64,000 nucleotides of DNA from contig CBDCUC010000039.1 of the NCBI GenBank assembly GCA_965222485.1, forward strand, positions 930,001-994,000, written 5' to 3'. This stretch comes from CBDCUC01 sp965222485. GTDB lineage: Bacteria > Pseudomonadota > Alphaproteobacteria > Rhizobiales > Hyphomicrobiaceae. Below, piece by piece: positions 26,545 through 35,181 of this stretch (positions within the stretch are counted from its first letter, which is position 1; each line of letters opens with the position of its first letter). The translations under genes and the position numbers were made by a program. A model generated the notes under the pieces. The model was not told the origin of the DNA, did no database searches, and saw only the letters and a list, made by a program, of their open reading frames with translations.

Positions 26545-27141
26545 TTACCGATTAAGCGCGACGACGAGCGCCTTCGGATTACCGCCGTTCTCCGAAATGT
26601 AATTCTCAAACAGGTTCTTCAGAGAGTCTCGAGCCCAGAATCCCAACACCTGCGCATCGCCAACCTTGTAGGAGCTGCCGCGCCGTACAAGCCACCAACG
26701 CACATCGTACGATGTTCCATCGTTCATCTTGACGACGCTGTCGACGTAAACACCGCCTGTTGTTTCTTCCGTCTGTCCCAGCACGACGGCACGGGCGACA
26801 GAATACTTCGGCGACTCATTTGCAGCATAACGTGAGACAAACGCCACCAAGCCGGAGTAATAAGAGCTGCGATCAGACTTCCTTAAAGCGCGCATGTAAG
26901 AGCCAAGCGAATAAAGACCGATGCTCGGCAAGTCCGCGTGCCTGCGCATGACCTGCGCAAACGCCACCGTCGAACCCTTCCGCGACGCTGCCACAAGTTC
27001 GTTTGCGACCCGCTGCATGTAGCGAGCCGGAGGCTCGGCCTGCGCTGCGCTTACGCTGCTGAGCCACGTAGCTGCGGCCAGGCAGATGCTGGTGATTGCG
27101 AGAACGAAAAGTCGTGGCGGTCTGGCAACCCGTATCATCAT
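26545..27141 (-). CDS. mlaC: MlaC/Ttg2D-like phospholipid-binding periplasmic protein
   Basis: A 198-residue exported protein of the MlaC (toluene tolerance Ttg2) family. The signal peptide ends near AAQAEPPA. The MlaC pattern is visible in RYMQRVANELVAASRKGS, LPSIGLYSLGSY, then VRWWLVRRGSSYKVGDAQVLGFW and the C-terminal helix SLKNLFENYISENGGNPKAL. MlaC ferries phospholipid between the outer-membrane MlaA and the MlaFEDB importer. None of those partners is in this window, so this copy is an orphan. Either of two adjacent ATGs (27141, 27138) could start it. Confidence 0.88.
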   Translation of the reverse strand: MMIRVARPPRLFVLAITSICLAAATWLSSVSAAQAEPPARYMQRVANELVAASRKGSTVAFAQVMRRHADLPSIGLYSLGSYMRALRKSDRSSYYSGLVAFVSRYAANESPKYSVARAVVLGQTEETTGGVYVDSVVKMNDGTSYDVRWWLVRRGSSYKVGDAQVLGFWARDSLKNLFENYISENGGNPKALVVALNR

Positions 27142-27469
27142 ATCGCTATAACCCTTAACCCCCCGCAGGAGGCCCTGATTGACCGAACTTCACCGGCAAA
27201 AGATGTCATGGATGCAGCAGTTTATTCGGCTGCGCTACGTCTCTACTAACAGCATGCCGCATCGTGCCCGTCAAAGCACTTTTCACCGCCGTGAGACGAT
27301 GCCGAGCAACACATTGAAATTACACCCGGACATGACAAGCTGACCCAGCCATGATGCGGCTTGGTTTAGGCTGCCGTTGTGGCAAGGGCGTGGCAGTTGG
27401 AAGGGCCCGGAAAGGCGCGCACAATCGGCCACGGCGCGCGACACGTGACATTGCTGACCCGGGCAAGTC
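27142..27469. other. Intergenic region
   Basis: About 330 bases between mlaC (5' end) and the end of the next minus-strand gene. I see no gene, no T-rich terminator and no clear operator. Confidence 0.4.
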
Positions 27470-28141
27470 CTAAGCGCGGACCGCGCCCACCCGTGGAGTG
27501 CCGAACCTAATGAATTGAAAAATGCGTCTAATACGGCTTGGCAGGCGATAAAGCAGAGATGCCGGTAACATCGGCTTGCCCAACCATGCTGCCTTTTGCT
27601 CCGCGTCCAGAAGTGTCACCTCATCGCAGCTTTTGAGCAGCAGGTTTCGCGTTGAATGGGCATGCACCAGGAACAGCTCATGGCGGCTTCCCATTGGAGT
27701 TGTCCGCAGATGCCGAACAAGCCCCGCATAATCGGCAAGTCGTTCTGTCTTGCACCGGCGGCCCAAGATTGTGTCGTCAGAAATCGAAATTGCCCCCTCT
27801 GAAATTTCGATCGTGCGGCGCCGGGTAAGTTCCTGCAGGCATTTGAGCGCTGGTATGCCCCATAGCGCAGTCCAAAAGGCGAGGCCCAATACGGCTGGAA
27901 AAATCGCTGTGAAAGCAGAGGCTTCAGTGTGGGTGCTGCCCTCTAGCCCGGCTGCATGCGACGCAATCATCGCAAAGGGGACAAGCATGCCGATCAGCGC
28001 AGACGTCAAAATTGTAAAGCGAACAGCCGTCCAAAAGATTGAGGCCCGCGGTTTGAAAACGAGGGTAGGGGAGATCTCTGCCATGGCGTATTTATTCATC
28101 TTTGCGACAATATGGGCGGCGGATTGGTGGATGAGCCCCAT
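27470..28141 (-). CDS. Two-helix membrane protein, hypothetical
   Basis: A 223-residue protein that I do not recognise. Two membrane helices (about residues 42-64, ILTSALIGMLVPFAMIASHA, and 78-98, AIFPAVLGLAFWTALWGIPA) separate a short N-terminus from a cytoplasmic domain with IEISEGAISISDDTILGRR, a pattern of alternating strands seen in PH-like domains. The true start may be the ATG at 28099 or 28084, giving a shorter head; no strong ribosome site decides this. It is divergent from the ArsR-methyltransferase gene. Confidence 0.6.
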   Translation of the reverse strand: MGLIHQSAAHIVAKMNKYAMAEISPTLVFKPRASIFWTAVRFTILTSALIGMLVPFAMIASHAAGLEGSTHTEASAFTAIFPAVLGLAFWTALWGIPALKCLQELTRRRTIEISEGAISISDDTILGRRCKTERLADYAGLVRHLRTTPMGSRHELFLVHAHSTRNLLLKSCDEVTLLDAEQKAAWLGKPMLPASLLYRLPSRIRRIFQFIRFGTPRVGAVRA

Positions 28142-28287
28142 GCCGTCTTGCAGGAGCCAAGAGCGGACAGGGCAGGCAGCCTTGAGGGTAGACGGACATG
28201 GTTAAAAACGGCTTATAGGCAGCACCGAACCCAGACATCGCCTGCCCCCGTCTCAATCCCGACGGCTCTCGGTCATGAACAGTTGGC

Positions 28288-28315
28288 TTGACATATAAAG
28301 ATATCTTTATATGTA
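28288..28315 (+). promoter_or_regulatory. Promoter of the methyl-cycle operon, overlapped by the operator
   Basis: TTGACA at 28288-28293 is a perfect -35 box. A -10-like TATGTA at 28310-28315 follows after 16 bases. The palindrome at 28292-28313 covers the spacer and parts of both boxes, so a bound repressor would block polymerase. The downstream gene starts at 28354. Confidence 0.7.
28292..28313. promoter_or_regulatory. Perfect 22-bp palindromic operator (ArsR/SahR-like site)
   Basis: Two exact half-sites, CATATAAAGAT and its reverse complement, with no spacer. This AT-rich palindrome with AAAG/CTTT arms is the kind of site bound by ArsR-family regulators of the methionine/SAM cycle. It lies 40 bases before the ArsR-family gene of the same operon, so autoregulation is the simplest reading. 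Confidence 0.8.
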
Positions 28316-28353
28316 ATCTAGGCCATTGCGGCGGCCCAAGAGACAAACGAGCC

Positions 28354-29451
28354 ATGCAGGAATTGCCAGACATTGATGCCGGTCAGCCTTACGGCCTCCT
28401 GGAACCGGACGAATTGGTCACGGCACTTAAGGCCGCCGCCGAGCCCACCCGGCTGCGCATCCTCTTGCTTCTGCGTAATGGTGAACTGAACGTCAAGGAT
28501 CTCACCCAAATCCTGGGTCAAAGTCAGCCCCGTCTCAGCCGCCATTTAAAGCTATTGAACGAAGCCAAGCTCATAGAGCGGTTCAAAGAAGGCAGCTGGG
28601 TCTATTTCCACATCTGCGATCGTGCGCGCGGCGGCCAGCTGGCCCTGCAAGTGCTCCAAGCGGTCTCCGACGATCATCCTGTGGTCCGCCGTGATCGCGA
28701 ACGCGCCAATGCCGTTAAACGTGAACGCGAGCAATCGGCCCAGCAGTACTTCCGCAACAACGCAGCCGCCTGGGATCAAATCCGCTCACTGCACGTTTCT
28801 GAAGCCAAGGTCGAGCGCGCGATACGCGACAGCCTCGGCCCGGGCCCCTTCAGCCTATTCGTCGATTTAGGCACCGGCACAGGCCGCATGCTTGAATTGT
28901 TCGCTGACCGCTATCACCGCGGCCTCGGCCTGGACGTCAACCAAAGCATGCTTGCCTACGCACGCTCCAGGCTTTCGGACGCAGGCTTTGACCATGCCCA
29001 AGTGCGCCACGGAGACCTCTACCAGCTGTCGTTACCGACAGCGTCCGCTGATGCCATCGTCATGCATCAGGTGCTGCACTTTCTATCCGAACCGGCACAT
29101 GCCATTGCAGAGGCTGCACGCGTTTTGAATCCCGGCGGCAAGCTATTGATCGTCGACTTTGCCCCTCACGGGCTCGAATTTTTGCGCGATAAATACGCGC
29201 ATGCGCGGCTGGGCTTCGCGCACGAGCAAATGACCCAATGGTTGGACGACGCCAACTTGCAGCTGAGCGCAGTGCGCAAACTGGCGCCTAGCCACGGCAG
29301 CAAGACACAATCGAAATCACAGAACAAAACTGCCGCAGGGACCGGTTGCGAAAAGCTCACCGTGTCACTGTGGCTTGCCGAGCAGACCCGTTCGCCGGTG
29401 CCATCTGGCTCCAACGGACGCGACGACTATACTCTTGAGGAGATCCGTTGA
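28354..29451 (+). CDS. ArsR-family regulator fused to a SAM-dependent methyltransferase
   Basis: A 365-residue two-domain protein. Residues about 15-110 are an ArsR winged helix (AAAEPTRLRILLLLRNGELN, then GQSQPRLSRHLKLLNEAKLI). Residues about 125-330 are a class I methyltransferase with motif I VDLGTGTGRMLELFA and motif post-I GLGLDVNQSM. No Cys metal site typical of arsenic-sensing ArsR is seen. Such fusions head metF/metH operons in Hyphomicrobiales, where the methyltransferase fold may sense SAM or SAH. ATG 28354 lies downstream of the promoter; the stop overlaps the metF ATG by one base. Confidence 0.9.
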   Translation: MQELPDIDAGQPYGLLEPDELVTALKAAAEPTRLRILLLLRNGELNVKDLTQILGQSQPRLSRHLKLLNEAKLIERFKEGSWVYFHICDRARGGQLALQVLQAVSDDHPVVRRDRERANAVKREREQSAQQYFRNNAAAWDQIRSLHVSEAKVERAIRDSLGPGPFSLFVDLGTGTGRMLELFADRYHRGLGLDVNQSMLAYARSRLSDAGFDHAQVRHGDLYQLSLPTASADAIVMHQVLHFLSEPAHAIAEAARVLNPGGKLLIVDFAPHGLEFLRDKYAHARLGFAHEQMTQWLDDANLQLSAVRKLAPSHGSKTQSKSQNKTAAGTGCEKLTVSLWLAEQTRSPVPSGSNGRDDYTLEEIR

Positions 29452-30368
29452 TGGAACGTAAGAGCCGTTTGTTGGGGTCCGGCGATATCGATGTGTCGTT
29501 CGAATTCTTCCCACCGAAAACCCCAAAAATGGAAGAGACATTATGGCAGTCGGTTCGCCGCCTTGAACCGCTTTGTCCCACGTTCGTCTCCGTTACGTAT
29601 GGGGCCGGCGGCTCGACGCGTGAACGCACGCACAACACTGTTTCGCGCATTGTCAAAGAAACCTCGCTGCGCCCAGCGGCACACCTGACATGTGTTGATG
29701 CCACACGCGAAGAAGTCGATGAGGTTGCGCGCGCCTATTGGGACGCGGGCATCCGCCATATTGTTGCGTTGCGAGGCGACCCGGCCGAAGGCGTAGGCAC
29801 CGCCTACGAACCGGCTCCGGGTGGATATGCCAACGCGGCTGAGCTGGTGGAGGGACTAAAAAAAATTGGCAACTTTGAAATATCCGTTGCCGGATATCCA
29901 GAAAAACATCCTGAGAGCCCAAGCGTCGCAGCCGACATCGAAAATCTCAAAGCAAAGGTCGATGCCGGTGCTGATCGCGTCATCACGCAATTTGGCTTCG
30001 ACAATGCCCACTTTCTAAATTTCCTGGAGCGTGCCCGCGCAGCCGGCATCTGGGTTCCCATCATTCCCGGTCTCGTCCCAATCCATAATTTCCGGCAGGT
30101 GGCGGGATTTGCGGTTCGAACCGGCGCCAGTGTTCCAGCATGGCTCGCGCGCCGGTTTGAGGGATTGGAGGAGGATCAAACAACGAGCCATCTCGTGGCG
30201 GCTGCGGTCGCGACTGAACAGGCAATGGGTCTGGTCGATGAGGGCATCAAGTCATTCCACCTTTATACGCTGAACCGCGCGGATCTCGTTTACGCCATCT
30301 GTCACCTCTTAGGCCTGCGGCCGTTACGTACGTCGCCGTTGGAAGAGCGTCCCATGGCAACCCAATGA
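29451..30368 (+). CDS. metF: 5,10-methylenetetrahydrofolate reductase
   Basis: A 305-residue flavoenzyme of the MTHFR family. It reduces methylene-THF to 5-methyl-THF, the methyl donor for MetH. Hallmarks are VSFEFFPPKTPKMEETLW near the N-terminus, VTYGAGGSTR, the folate loop HLTCVDATREE, ALRGDP and the C-terminal FHLYTLNRADL. It starts at ATG 29451 overlapping the stop of the ArsR-methyltransferase gene (TGATG), a sign of translational coupling. Length is normal for bacterial MetF (about 296). The metH half genes follow. Confidence 0.97.
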   Translation: MERKSRLLGSGDIDVSFEFFPPKTPKMEETLWQSVRRLEPLCPTFVSVTYGAGGSTRERTHNTVSRIVKETSLRPAAHLTCVDATREEVDEVARAYWDAGIRHIVALRGDPAEGVGTAYEPAPGGYANAAELVEGLKKIGNFEISVAGYPEKHPESPSVAADIENLKAKVDAGADRVITQFGFDNAHFLNFLERARAAGIWVPIIPGLVPIHNFRQVAGFAVRTGASVPAWLARRFEGLEEDQTTSHLVAAAVATEQAMGLVDEGIKSFHLYTLNRADLVYAICHLLGLRPLRTSPLEERPMATQ

Positions 30369-30506
30369 CTTGGGTATAGGAATAAGCGTCACGGTCGACA
30401 ACGGCGCTCTGTCATGACGCGGCAGGAAACTAGGCGGGTGCCATCGAGCTTTAAGAACGTCACTAGCAGCTGAAGCAGCCGCACAGACATAAGAAGAAGG
30501 ACGGTA

Positions 30507-31568
30507 ATGAAGAGATTAGCGACATATCAGGCGCTGGAAGATGCTGCCTCACAGCGCATTTTGATTATCGATGGCGCCATGGGCACCATGATCCAGCGTT
30601 ATAAACTGGAAGAGGCCGACTATCGCGGCGAGCGCTTCCAAGATTGGAAGCAGGATGTAAAAGGCAACAACGACCTTCTTGTTCTCACGCAGCCAAAAAT
30701 CATTGGCGACATCCACGAAGAATACCTGGCCGCCGGCGCCGACCTCATTGAGACGAACACGTTCAACGCCCAGCGCATCTCAATGGCTGATTACGGCATG
30801 GAAGACCTGTCGTATGAGATCAACGTCGAGGCCGCCAAGATTGCAAAGAACGCCGCACAGAAGTGGACGGAAAAAACGCCTGAGCGACCACGCTTTGTGC
30901 TAGGCGCGGTGGGGCCCACAAATCGCACCGCATCCATCTCCCCACGCGTTGAGGATCCCGGCTTTCGCAATACGGATTTCGATCAACTAAGAACAGCCTA
31001 TGCCGAGCAGGTGCGCGGGCTTATTGATGGCGGTGCCGACGTCATCATGATCGAGACCATCTTCGACACCTTGAACGCAAAAGCGGCAGGCTATGCAACT
31101 CTTGAAGTCTTTGAAGAAAAGGACTTGGAATTGCCGATCATGATCTCAGGCACGATTACCGACCAGTCGGGCCGCACGCTATCGGGACAGACACCGGAAG
31201 CATTCTGGTATTCGCTGCGCCACTTGCGGCCTTTCTCCATTGGATTGAATTGCGCGCTGGGCGCTGGCCCAATGCGCCCCTACCTTGTCGAACTGGCACA
31301 CGTCGCAGATGTGCGCATTTCCGCCTATCCCAATGCCGGCCTACCCAATGAAATGGGTGAATACGACGAGACCCCCGATGAGATGGCATGCCAGATTGAG
31401 CCTTGGGCGAAGGATGGCATCTTAAACATCGTGGGGGGCTGTTGCGGATCAACGCCCGATCACATCAAGCATGTTGCTGAACATGTATCGAAACACAAAC
31501 CGCGCGCTGTGGTCGCGCAGGAACCCAAATTGCGCCTGTCAGGCTTGGAGCCATTTGTGGCGGCCTGA
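30507..31568 (+). CDS. metH: Methionine synthase, homocysteine-binding subunit (MetH N-terminal module)
   Basis: A 353-residue barrel corresponding to the first module of cobalamin-dependent methionine synthase. It binds and activates homocysteine through zinc. DGAMGTMIQ opens the barrel, and Cys249 (GLNCALG) with Cys312 and Cys313 (GGCCGSTPDHI) are the zinc ligands. The chain ends just after this module; the pterin-, B12- and reactivation modules are in the next gene 78 bases downstream. Together the two give 1,247 residues, close to the 1,227 of E. coli MetH, so the enzyme is split exactly between modules rather than truncated. It lies 138 bases after metF. Confidence 0.93.
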   Translation: MKRLATYQALEDAASQRILIIDGAMGTMIQRYKLEEADYRGERFQDWKQDVKGNNDLLVLTQPKIIGDIHEEYLAAGADLIETNTFNAQRISMADYGMEDLSYEINVEAAKIAKNAAQKWTEKTPERPRFVLGAVGPTNRTASISPRVEDPGFRNTDFDQLRTAYAEQVRGLIDGGADVIMIETIFDTLNAKAAGYATLEVFEEKDLELPIMISGTITDQSGRTLSGQTPEAFWYSLRHLRPFSIGLNCALGAGPMRPYLVELAHVADVRISAYPNAGLPNEMGEYDETPDEMACQIEPWAKDGILNIVGGCCGSTPDHIKHVAEHVSKHKPRAVVAQEPKLRLSGLEPFVAA

Positions 31569-31646
31569 CCTGCCCATCTAAGCATCTACAGTGAGCTTAA
31601 TAGCCAATCATTCCGGCGCCAACGCCGACATAAAAAGAGACTGTTC

Positions 31647-34331
31647 ATGACGTCAGCAGCACAACAATTCATAAACGTGGGCGAGCGAACCAACGTCACC
31701 GGCTCGGCAAAATTCCGTAAACTCATTGAGGCAGATGACTATGCGGCGGCACTGGCCGTCGCACGCCAGCAGGTTGAAAACGGCGCACAAATAATCGACG
31801 TCAACATGGATGAGGGTCTGCTTGATTCCGAAAAGGCCATGACCACGTTTCTCAATCTTATTGCCTCAGAGCCCGACATATCACGCGTACCGATCATGAT
31901 CGATAGCTCCAAATGGTCGGTTATCGAAGCCGGATTGAAATGTGTGCAAGGCAAACCCATCGTCAATTCCATTTCGCTTAAAGAAGGCGAGGACGCGTTC
32001 TTTGAGCAGGCACGCAAGTGCTTGCGCTACGGCGCTGCAGTCGTGGTCATGGCATTCGATGAAACCGGCCAAGCCGACACAGCCGACCGCAAATACGAGA
32101 TTTGCGCGCGTGCCTATGAGCTCTTAACCGAAAAGATCGGTTTTCCCCCGCAGGACATCATTTTCGACCCCAACATTTTCGCCGTTGCCACAGGCATCGA
32201 AGAGCACAACGGCTATGGCATTGCCTTCATCGAAGCCACACGCCGCATCAAGGAGAACATGCCGCTCGTGCATGTCTCAGGCGGCGTGTCCAACCTGTCG
32301 TTTTCCTTCCGCGGCAACGAACCGGTTCGCCAGGCCATGCACTCGGTATTCCTTTATCATGCCATCAAGGCAGGCATGAACATGGGCATCGTCAATGCCG
32401 GCCAGCTCACGCTTTACGACGACATTCCGCCTGAACTGCGGGAGTTGGTGGAAGACGTCATTTTAAACCGGCGTGAAGATTCTACCGACCGGTTGCTTGA
32501 CGCTGCGCCCAGGTTCAAGGGTGAAGGCGGCGCCAAGAAACAGGCGACCGACCTCAAATGGCGCGATGGAACGGTCGAAGAGCGCCTTACGCACTCTCTG
32601 GTTCACGGGATTACTGACTTTATCGAAGAGGACACGGAAGAAGCGCGCGCTGCCGCTGAAAAGCCGCTTCACGTCATCGAAGGTCCGCTGATGGACGGCA
32701 TGAATGTTGTCGGCGACCTTTTTGGGTCCGGAAAAATGTTCTTGCCGCAGGTTGTGAAATCCGCTCGCGTCATGAAACAGGCGGTCGCCTATCTGCAGCC
32801 CTTTCTAGAAGAAGAAAAACGCGCTTCAGGCCTGGAACACAAACCAGCCGCGGGAAAGATCGTCATGGCCACGGTCAAAGGTGACGTCCATGACATTGGC
32901 AAGAACATCGTTGGCGTCGTCCTTCAGTGCAATAACTATGAAGTGATCGACCTCGGCGTCATGGTTCCTGCGACCAAAATCCTTGAGACGGCGAAGGCGG
33001 AAAACGCCGATATCATCGGCCTATCCGGGCTCATTACGCCATCGCTCGATGAAATGTGTTTTGTGGCCGGAGAAATGGAGCGCGAAGGGTTCGACTGCCC
33101 ACTGTTGATCGGCGGCGCAACGACGAGCCGCGTGCATACGGCGGTCAAGATCGATCCGAACTATGACCGCGGACAGGCCATGTATGTCCTTGATGCCAGC
33201 CGTGCTGTCGGCGTTGTCTCCAATCTGCTTTCAGACACCGAGCGCGAACGCCATCTCACCGACGTCAAAACCGAATACGCCAAGGTGCGCGAGACCCACA
33301 AGCGCAAGGAGGCCAATAAGAAGCGCATCACGCTGGCACAGGCGCGAGACAATGCTTTTGCGATCGATTGGGAGAGTTACACCCCGCCGGTGCCGAAACT
33401 GTTGGGCAGCAAAACCTTCGAAGATTATCCGCTCGCCAACCTTGTCGACATCATTGACTGGACGCCTTTTTTCCAGACGTGGGAGTTGCAGGGGCGCTAT
33501 CCCCAGATCCTGGACGACAACAAAGTTGGAGCCGAAGCCAAAAAACTTTTTGCCGATGCCCAGGATATGTTGAAGCGTATCGTTGAAGAACGCTGGGTCA
33601 GAGCGGCCGGTGTCATTGGTTTCTGGCCTGCAAACAGCGTGGGCGACGACATTGAGCTCTATCGCCACGACGCGCCGCACGATCGCCTCGCAACGCTGCA
33701 CACCCTGCGTCAGCAAATCGCGCGCGACCCCTCTCGCGACAGGGCACACACGGCCTTGTCCGATTTTGTCGCGCCGAAACAGACAGGACTGAAAGACTAC
33801 ATCGGCGCTTTTGCCGTCACCGCTGGTCTGGGTGAAGAAGAGGCTCTCGAGACACGGTTCAAAGCCACAGACGATTATGGGCGCATCATCTTCAAGGCTT
33901 TGTGTGACAGGCTCGCAGAAGCATTTGCCGAACGCATGCACCAAATGGTGCGCACGACCCACTGGGGTTATGCACCTGACGAGTCATTTAGCAATGAACA
34001 GCTGATCTTAGAGAAGTATCGCGGCATCAGGCCCGCGCCCGGTTATCCAGCCCAGCCCGACCACACTGAAAAAGGCACGTTGTGGGATCTCTTGCAGGTG
34101 GAAAGCCAAACTGGGATCAAACTCACTGAGAGTTTCGCCATGTGGCCAGGCGCGTCAGTATCTGGTTTGTACTTTTCGCATCCTGACTGTCATTACTTCG
34201 GCGTGGGTAAGGTTGAGCGTGATCAGGTGGAGGACTATGCGGCTCGCAAAGGCTGGAGTGTTGAAGAAGCGGAGCGCTGGTTATCGCCTGTTTTGAATTA
34301 CTCTCCAAAGGACACGGTCGCCGCCGCCTGA
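31647..34331 (+). CDS. metH: Methionine synthase, folate/cobalamin/reactivation subunit (MetH C-terminal modules)
   Basis: An 894-residue protein containing the methyl-THF-binding pterin domain (INVGERTNVTGSAKFRKLI at the N-terminus), the cobalamin cap and Rossmann domains (DVHDIGKNI, with His415 as the lower cobalt ligand, then LSGLITPSLDEM) and the SAM-dependent activation domain at the C-terminus (GYPAQPDHTEK, FAMWPGASVSGLYFSHP). It would transfer the methyl group from methyl-THF to cobalamin and on to homocysteine held by the partner. It starts precisely where the N-terminal module ends. No B12 riboswitch is apparent in the 78-base gap. Confidence 0.96.
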   Translation: MTSAAQQFINVGERTNVTGSAKFRKLIEADDYAAALAVARQQVENGAQIIDVNMDEGLLDSEKAMTTFLNLIASEPDISRVPIMIDSSKWSVIEAGLKCVQGKPIVNSISLKEGEDAFFEQARKCLRYGAAVVVMAFDETGQADTADRKYEICARAYELLTEKIGFPPQDIIFDPNIFAVATGIEEHNGYGIAFIEATRRIKENMPLVHVSGGVSNLSFSFRGNEPVRQAMHSVFLYHAIKAGMNMGIVNAGQLTLYDDIPPELRELVEDVILNRREDSTDRLLDAAPRFKGEGGAKKQATDLKWRDGTVEERLTHSLVHGITDFIEEDTEEARAAAEKPLHVIEGPLMDGMNVVGDLFGSGKMFLPQVVKSARVMKQAVAYLQPFLEEEKRASGLEHKPAAGKIVMATVKGDVHDIGKNIVGVVLQCNNYEVIDLGVMVPATKILETAKAENADIIGLSGLITPSLDEMCFVAGEMEREGFDCPLLIGGATTSRVHTAVKIDPNYDRGQAMYVLDASRAVGVVSNLLSDTERERHLTDVKTEYAKVRETHKRKEANKKRITLAQARDNAFAIDWESYTPPVPKLLGSKTFEDYPLANLVDIIDWTPFFQTWELQGRYPQILDDNKVGAEAKKLFADAQDMLKRIVEERWVRAAGVIGFWPANSVGDDIELYRHDAPHDRLATLHTLRQQIARDPSRDRAHTALSDFVAPKQTGLKDYIGAFAVTAGLGEEEALETRFKATDDYGRIIFKALCDRLAEAFAERMHQMVRTTHWGYAPDESFSNEQLILEKYRGIRPAPGYPAQPDHTEKGTLWDLLQVESQTGIKLTESFAMWPGASVSGLYFSHPDCHYFGVGKVERDQVEDYAARKGWSVEEAERWLSPVLNYSPKDTVAAA

Positions 34332-34440
34332 AGGCGCACGCTTGTGCCTGAGCTGAAATACGCCACGTGAGTAAGTGCCAAATACGCCAGAACCGATTAG
34401 ACTGCGGTCATCGAGAGGCACACTTGTCAGGGAGGGGTGC

Positions 34441-34800
34441 ATGATTGCGCGCATTATGTTCGTATTGATCCTGGTGCCCGTTCAAGTCGTATGCGGTTGG
34501 CTGTTCGAACCCCAGCTGACGTATTTTTTGCCCTCAACCCTCAATGAAACTGCGCTTTTATTCTCCCGAGGTGTTGTTTATGCGCTCGTTGTGACCACCT
34601 GCGGTCTACTCCTTAGCCTGCTGTTCCATCCAGGCGAGCTGCCCGGATGGCCCCGGCTCGTCGGGTCGGTCGTCATGGCATGGCTGGGCGTTGTCGCCAT
34701 CTTAATTCTGGCCATCAATGCCATTCCGCTGCCACGGGGAGTCAATCCGGACTTCCTGATCTTGGGTGGCGCGATCCTCGGCTACTATTTGCGGCGATGA
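34441..34800 (+). CDS. Small four-helix membrane protein, hypothetical
   Basis: A 119-residue membrane protein of unknown function. ATG 34441 has the strong ribosome site GGGAGGGG; an open frame extends further upstream without one. Four hydrophobic segments are seen: residues 4-22, 38-60, 70-92 and 100-116. I recognise no motif. It follows metH by 109 bases and is most likely an independent unit. Confidence 0.7.
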   Translation: MIARIMFVLILVPVQVVCGWLFEPQLTYFLPSTLNETALLFSRGVVYALVVTTCGLLLSLLFHPGELPGWPRLVGSVVMAWLGVVAILILAINAIPLPRGVNPDFLILGGAILGYYLRR

Positions 34801-34840
34801 CAGCCATCAAAGTTTGCCCACGCAAACCCAAATAAGACAA

Positions 34841-34872
34841 AACGGCGCTCATGCTTTTCGCATGGCGCCGTT
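34841..34872 (-). terminator. Hairpin, probable minus-strand terminator
   Basis: AACGGCGC (34841-34848) pairs with GCGCCGTT (34865-34872), extended inward by CATGC/GCATG after a one-base bulge, loop TTTTC. Read on the minus strand it is followed by TTTTGTCTTATTT, so it could end transcripts from the small gene at 35098-35181. On the plus strand no T tract follows, yet it may also serve the gene ending at 34800. Confidence 0.6.
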
Positions 34873-35097
34873 GAATGGCGACGGACACCTGCACCAAGCT
34901 CTCGTCGCCGGGGGGGATCGGCCGACGTCAGCAATGGGTGCGTCACCAATTTGTATCAGTAAAAAAACCCGTGGCAGCTGAACCTGTTACGCAATTGACC
35001 AACTAATGAAGGTCCGAAGTTGCTGCCCGCCGGGCCGTGCTTCTACCGCCTTAAAATTGCGGCGGTCCAATCATTCCCGATAGCTTTATCTCTGGAA

Positions 35098-35181
35098 CTA
35101 CAGCATTCCAACAATAATAGCCGTCAGAAATGCGAAAGAAACGACTGCACCAAGTACGTTCAGTTTCAAACTTAGATCCAT
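35098..35181 (-). CDS. 27-residue single-helix membrane microprotein
   Basis: A tiny gene encoding 27 residues: MDLSLKLNVLG followed by a hydrophobic helix ending IIVGML. ATG 35181 has a near-perfect ribosome site, GGAGGAGG, 5 bases upstream, and TAG ends it at 35098. The sequence is a short polar head plus one membrane helix, like known bacterial microproteins that sit in respiratory or transport complexes. I cannot name it. An overlapping longer frame (to 35487) is rich in Cys and Arg in its extension and lacks a ribosome site, so it is not preferred. A minus-strand terminator lies about 225 bases downstream. Confidence 0.65.
   Translation of the reverse strand: MDLSLKLNVLGAVVSFAFLTAIIVGML

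Noticed and set aside
28288..28353. N-terminal extension of the ArsR-methyltransferase gene from a TTG at 28288
   Set aside because: That TTG is part of the -35 box and the extension would run through the operator; ATG 28354 is the sensible start.
34955..34975. Seven-A run at about 34961 as a minus-strand terminator
   Set aside because: No stem is found directly before the T tract on the minus strand.
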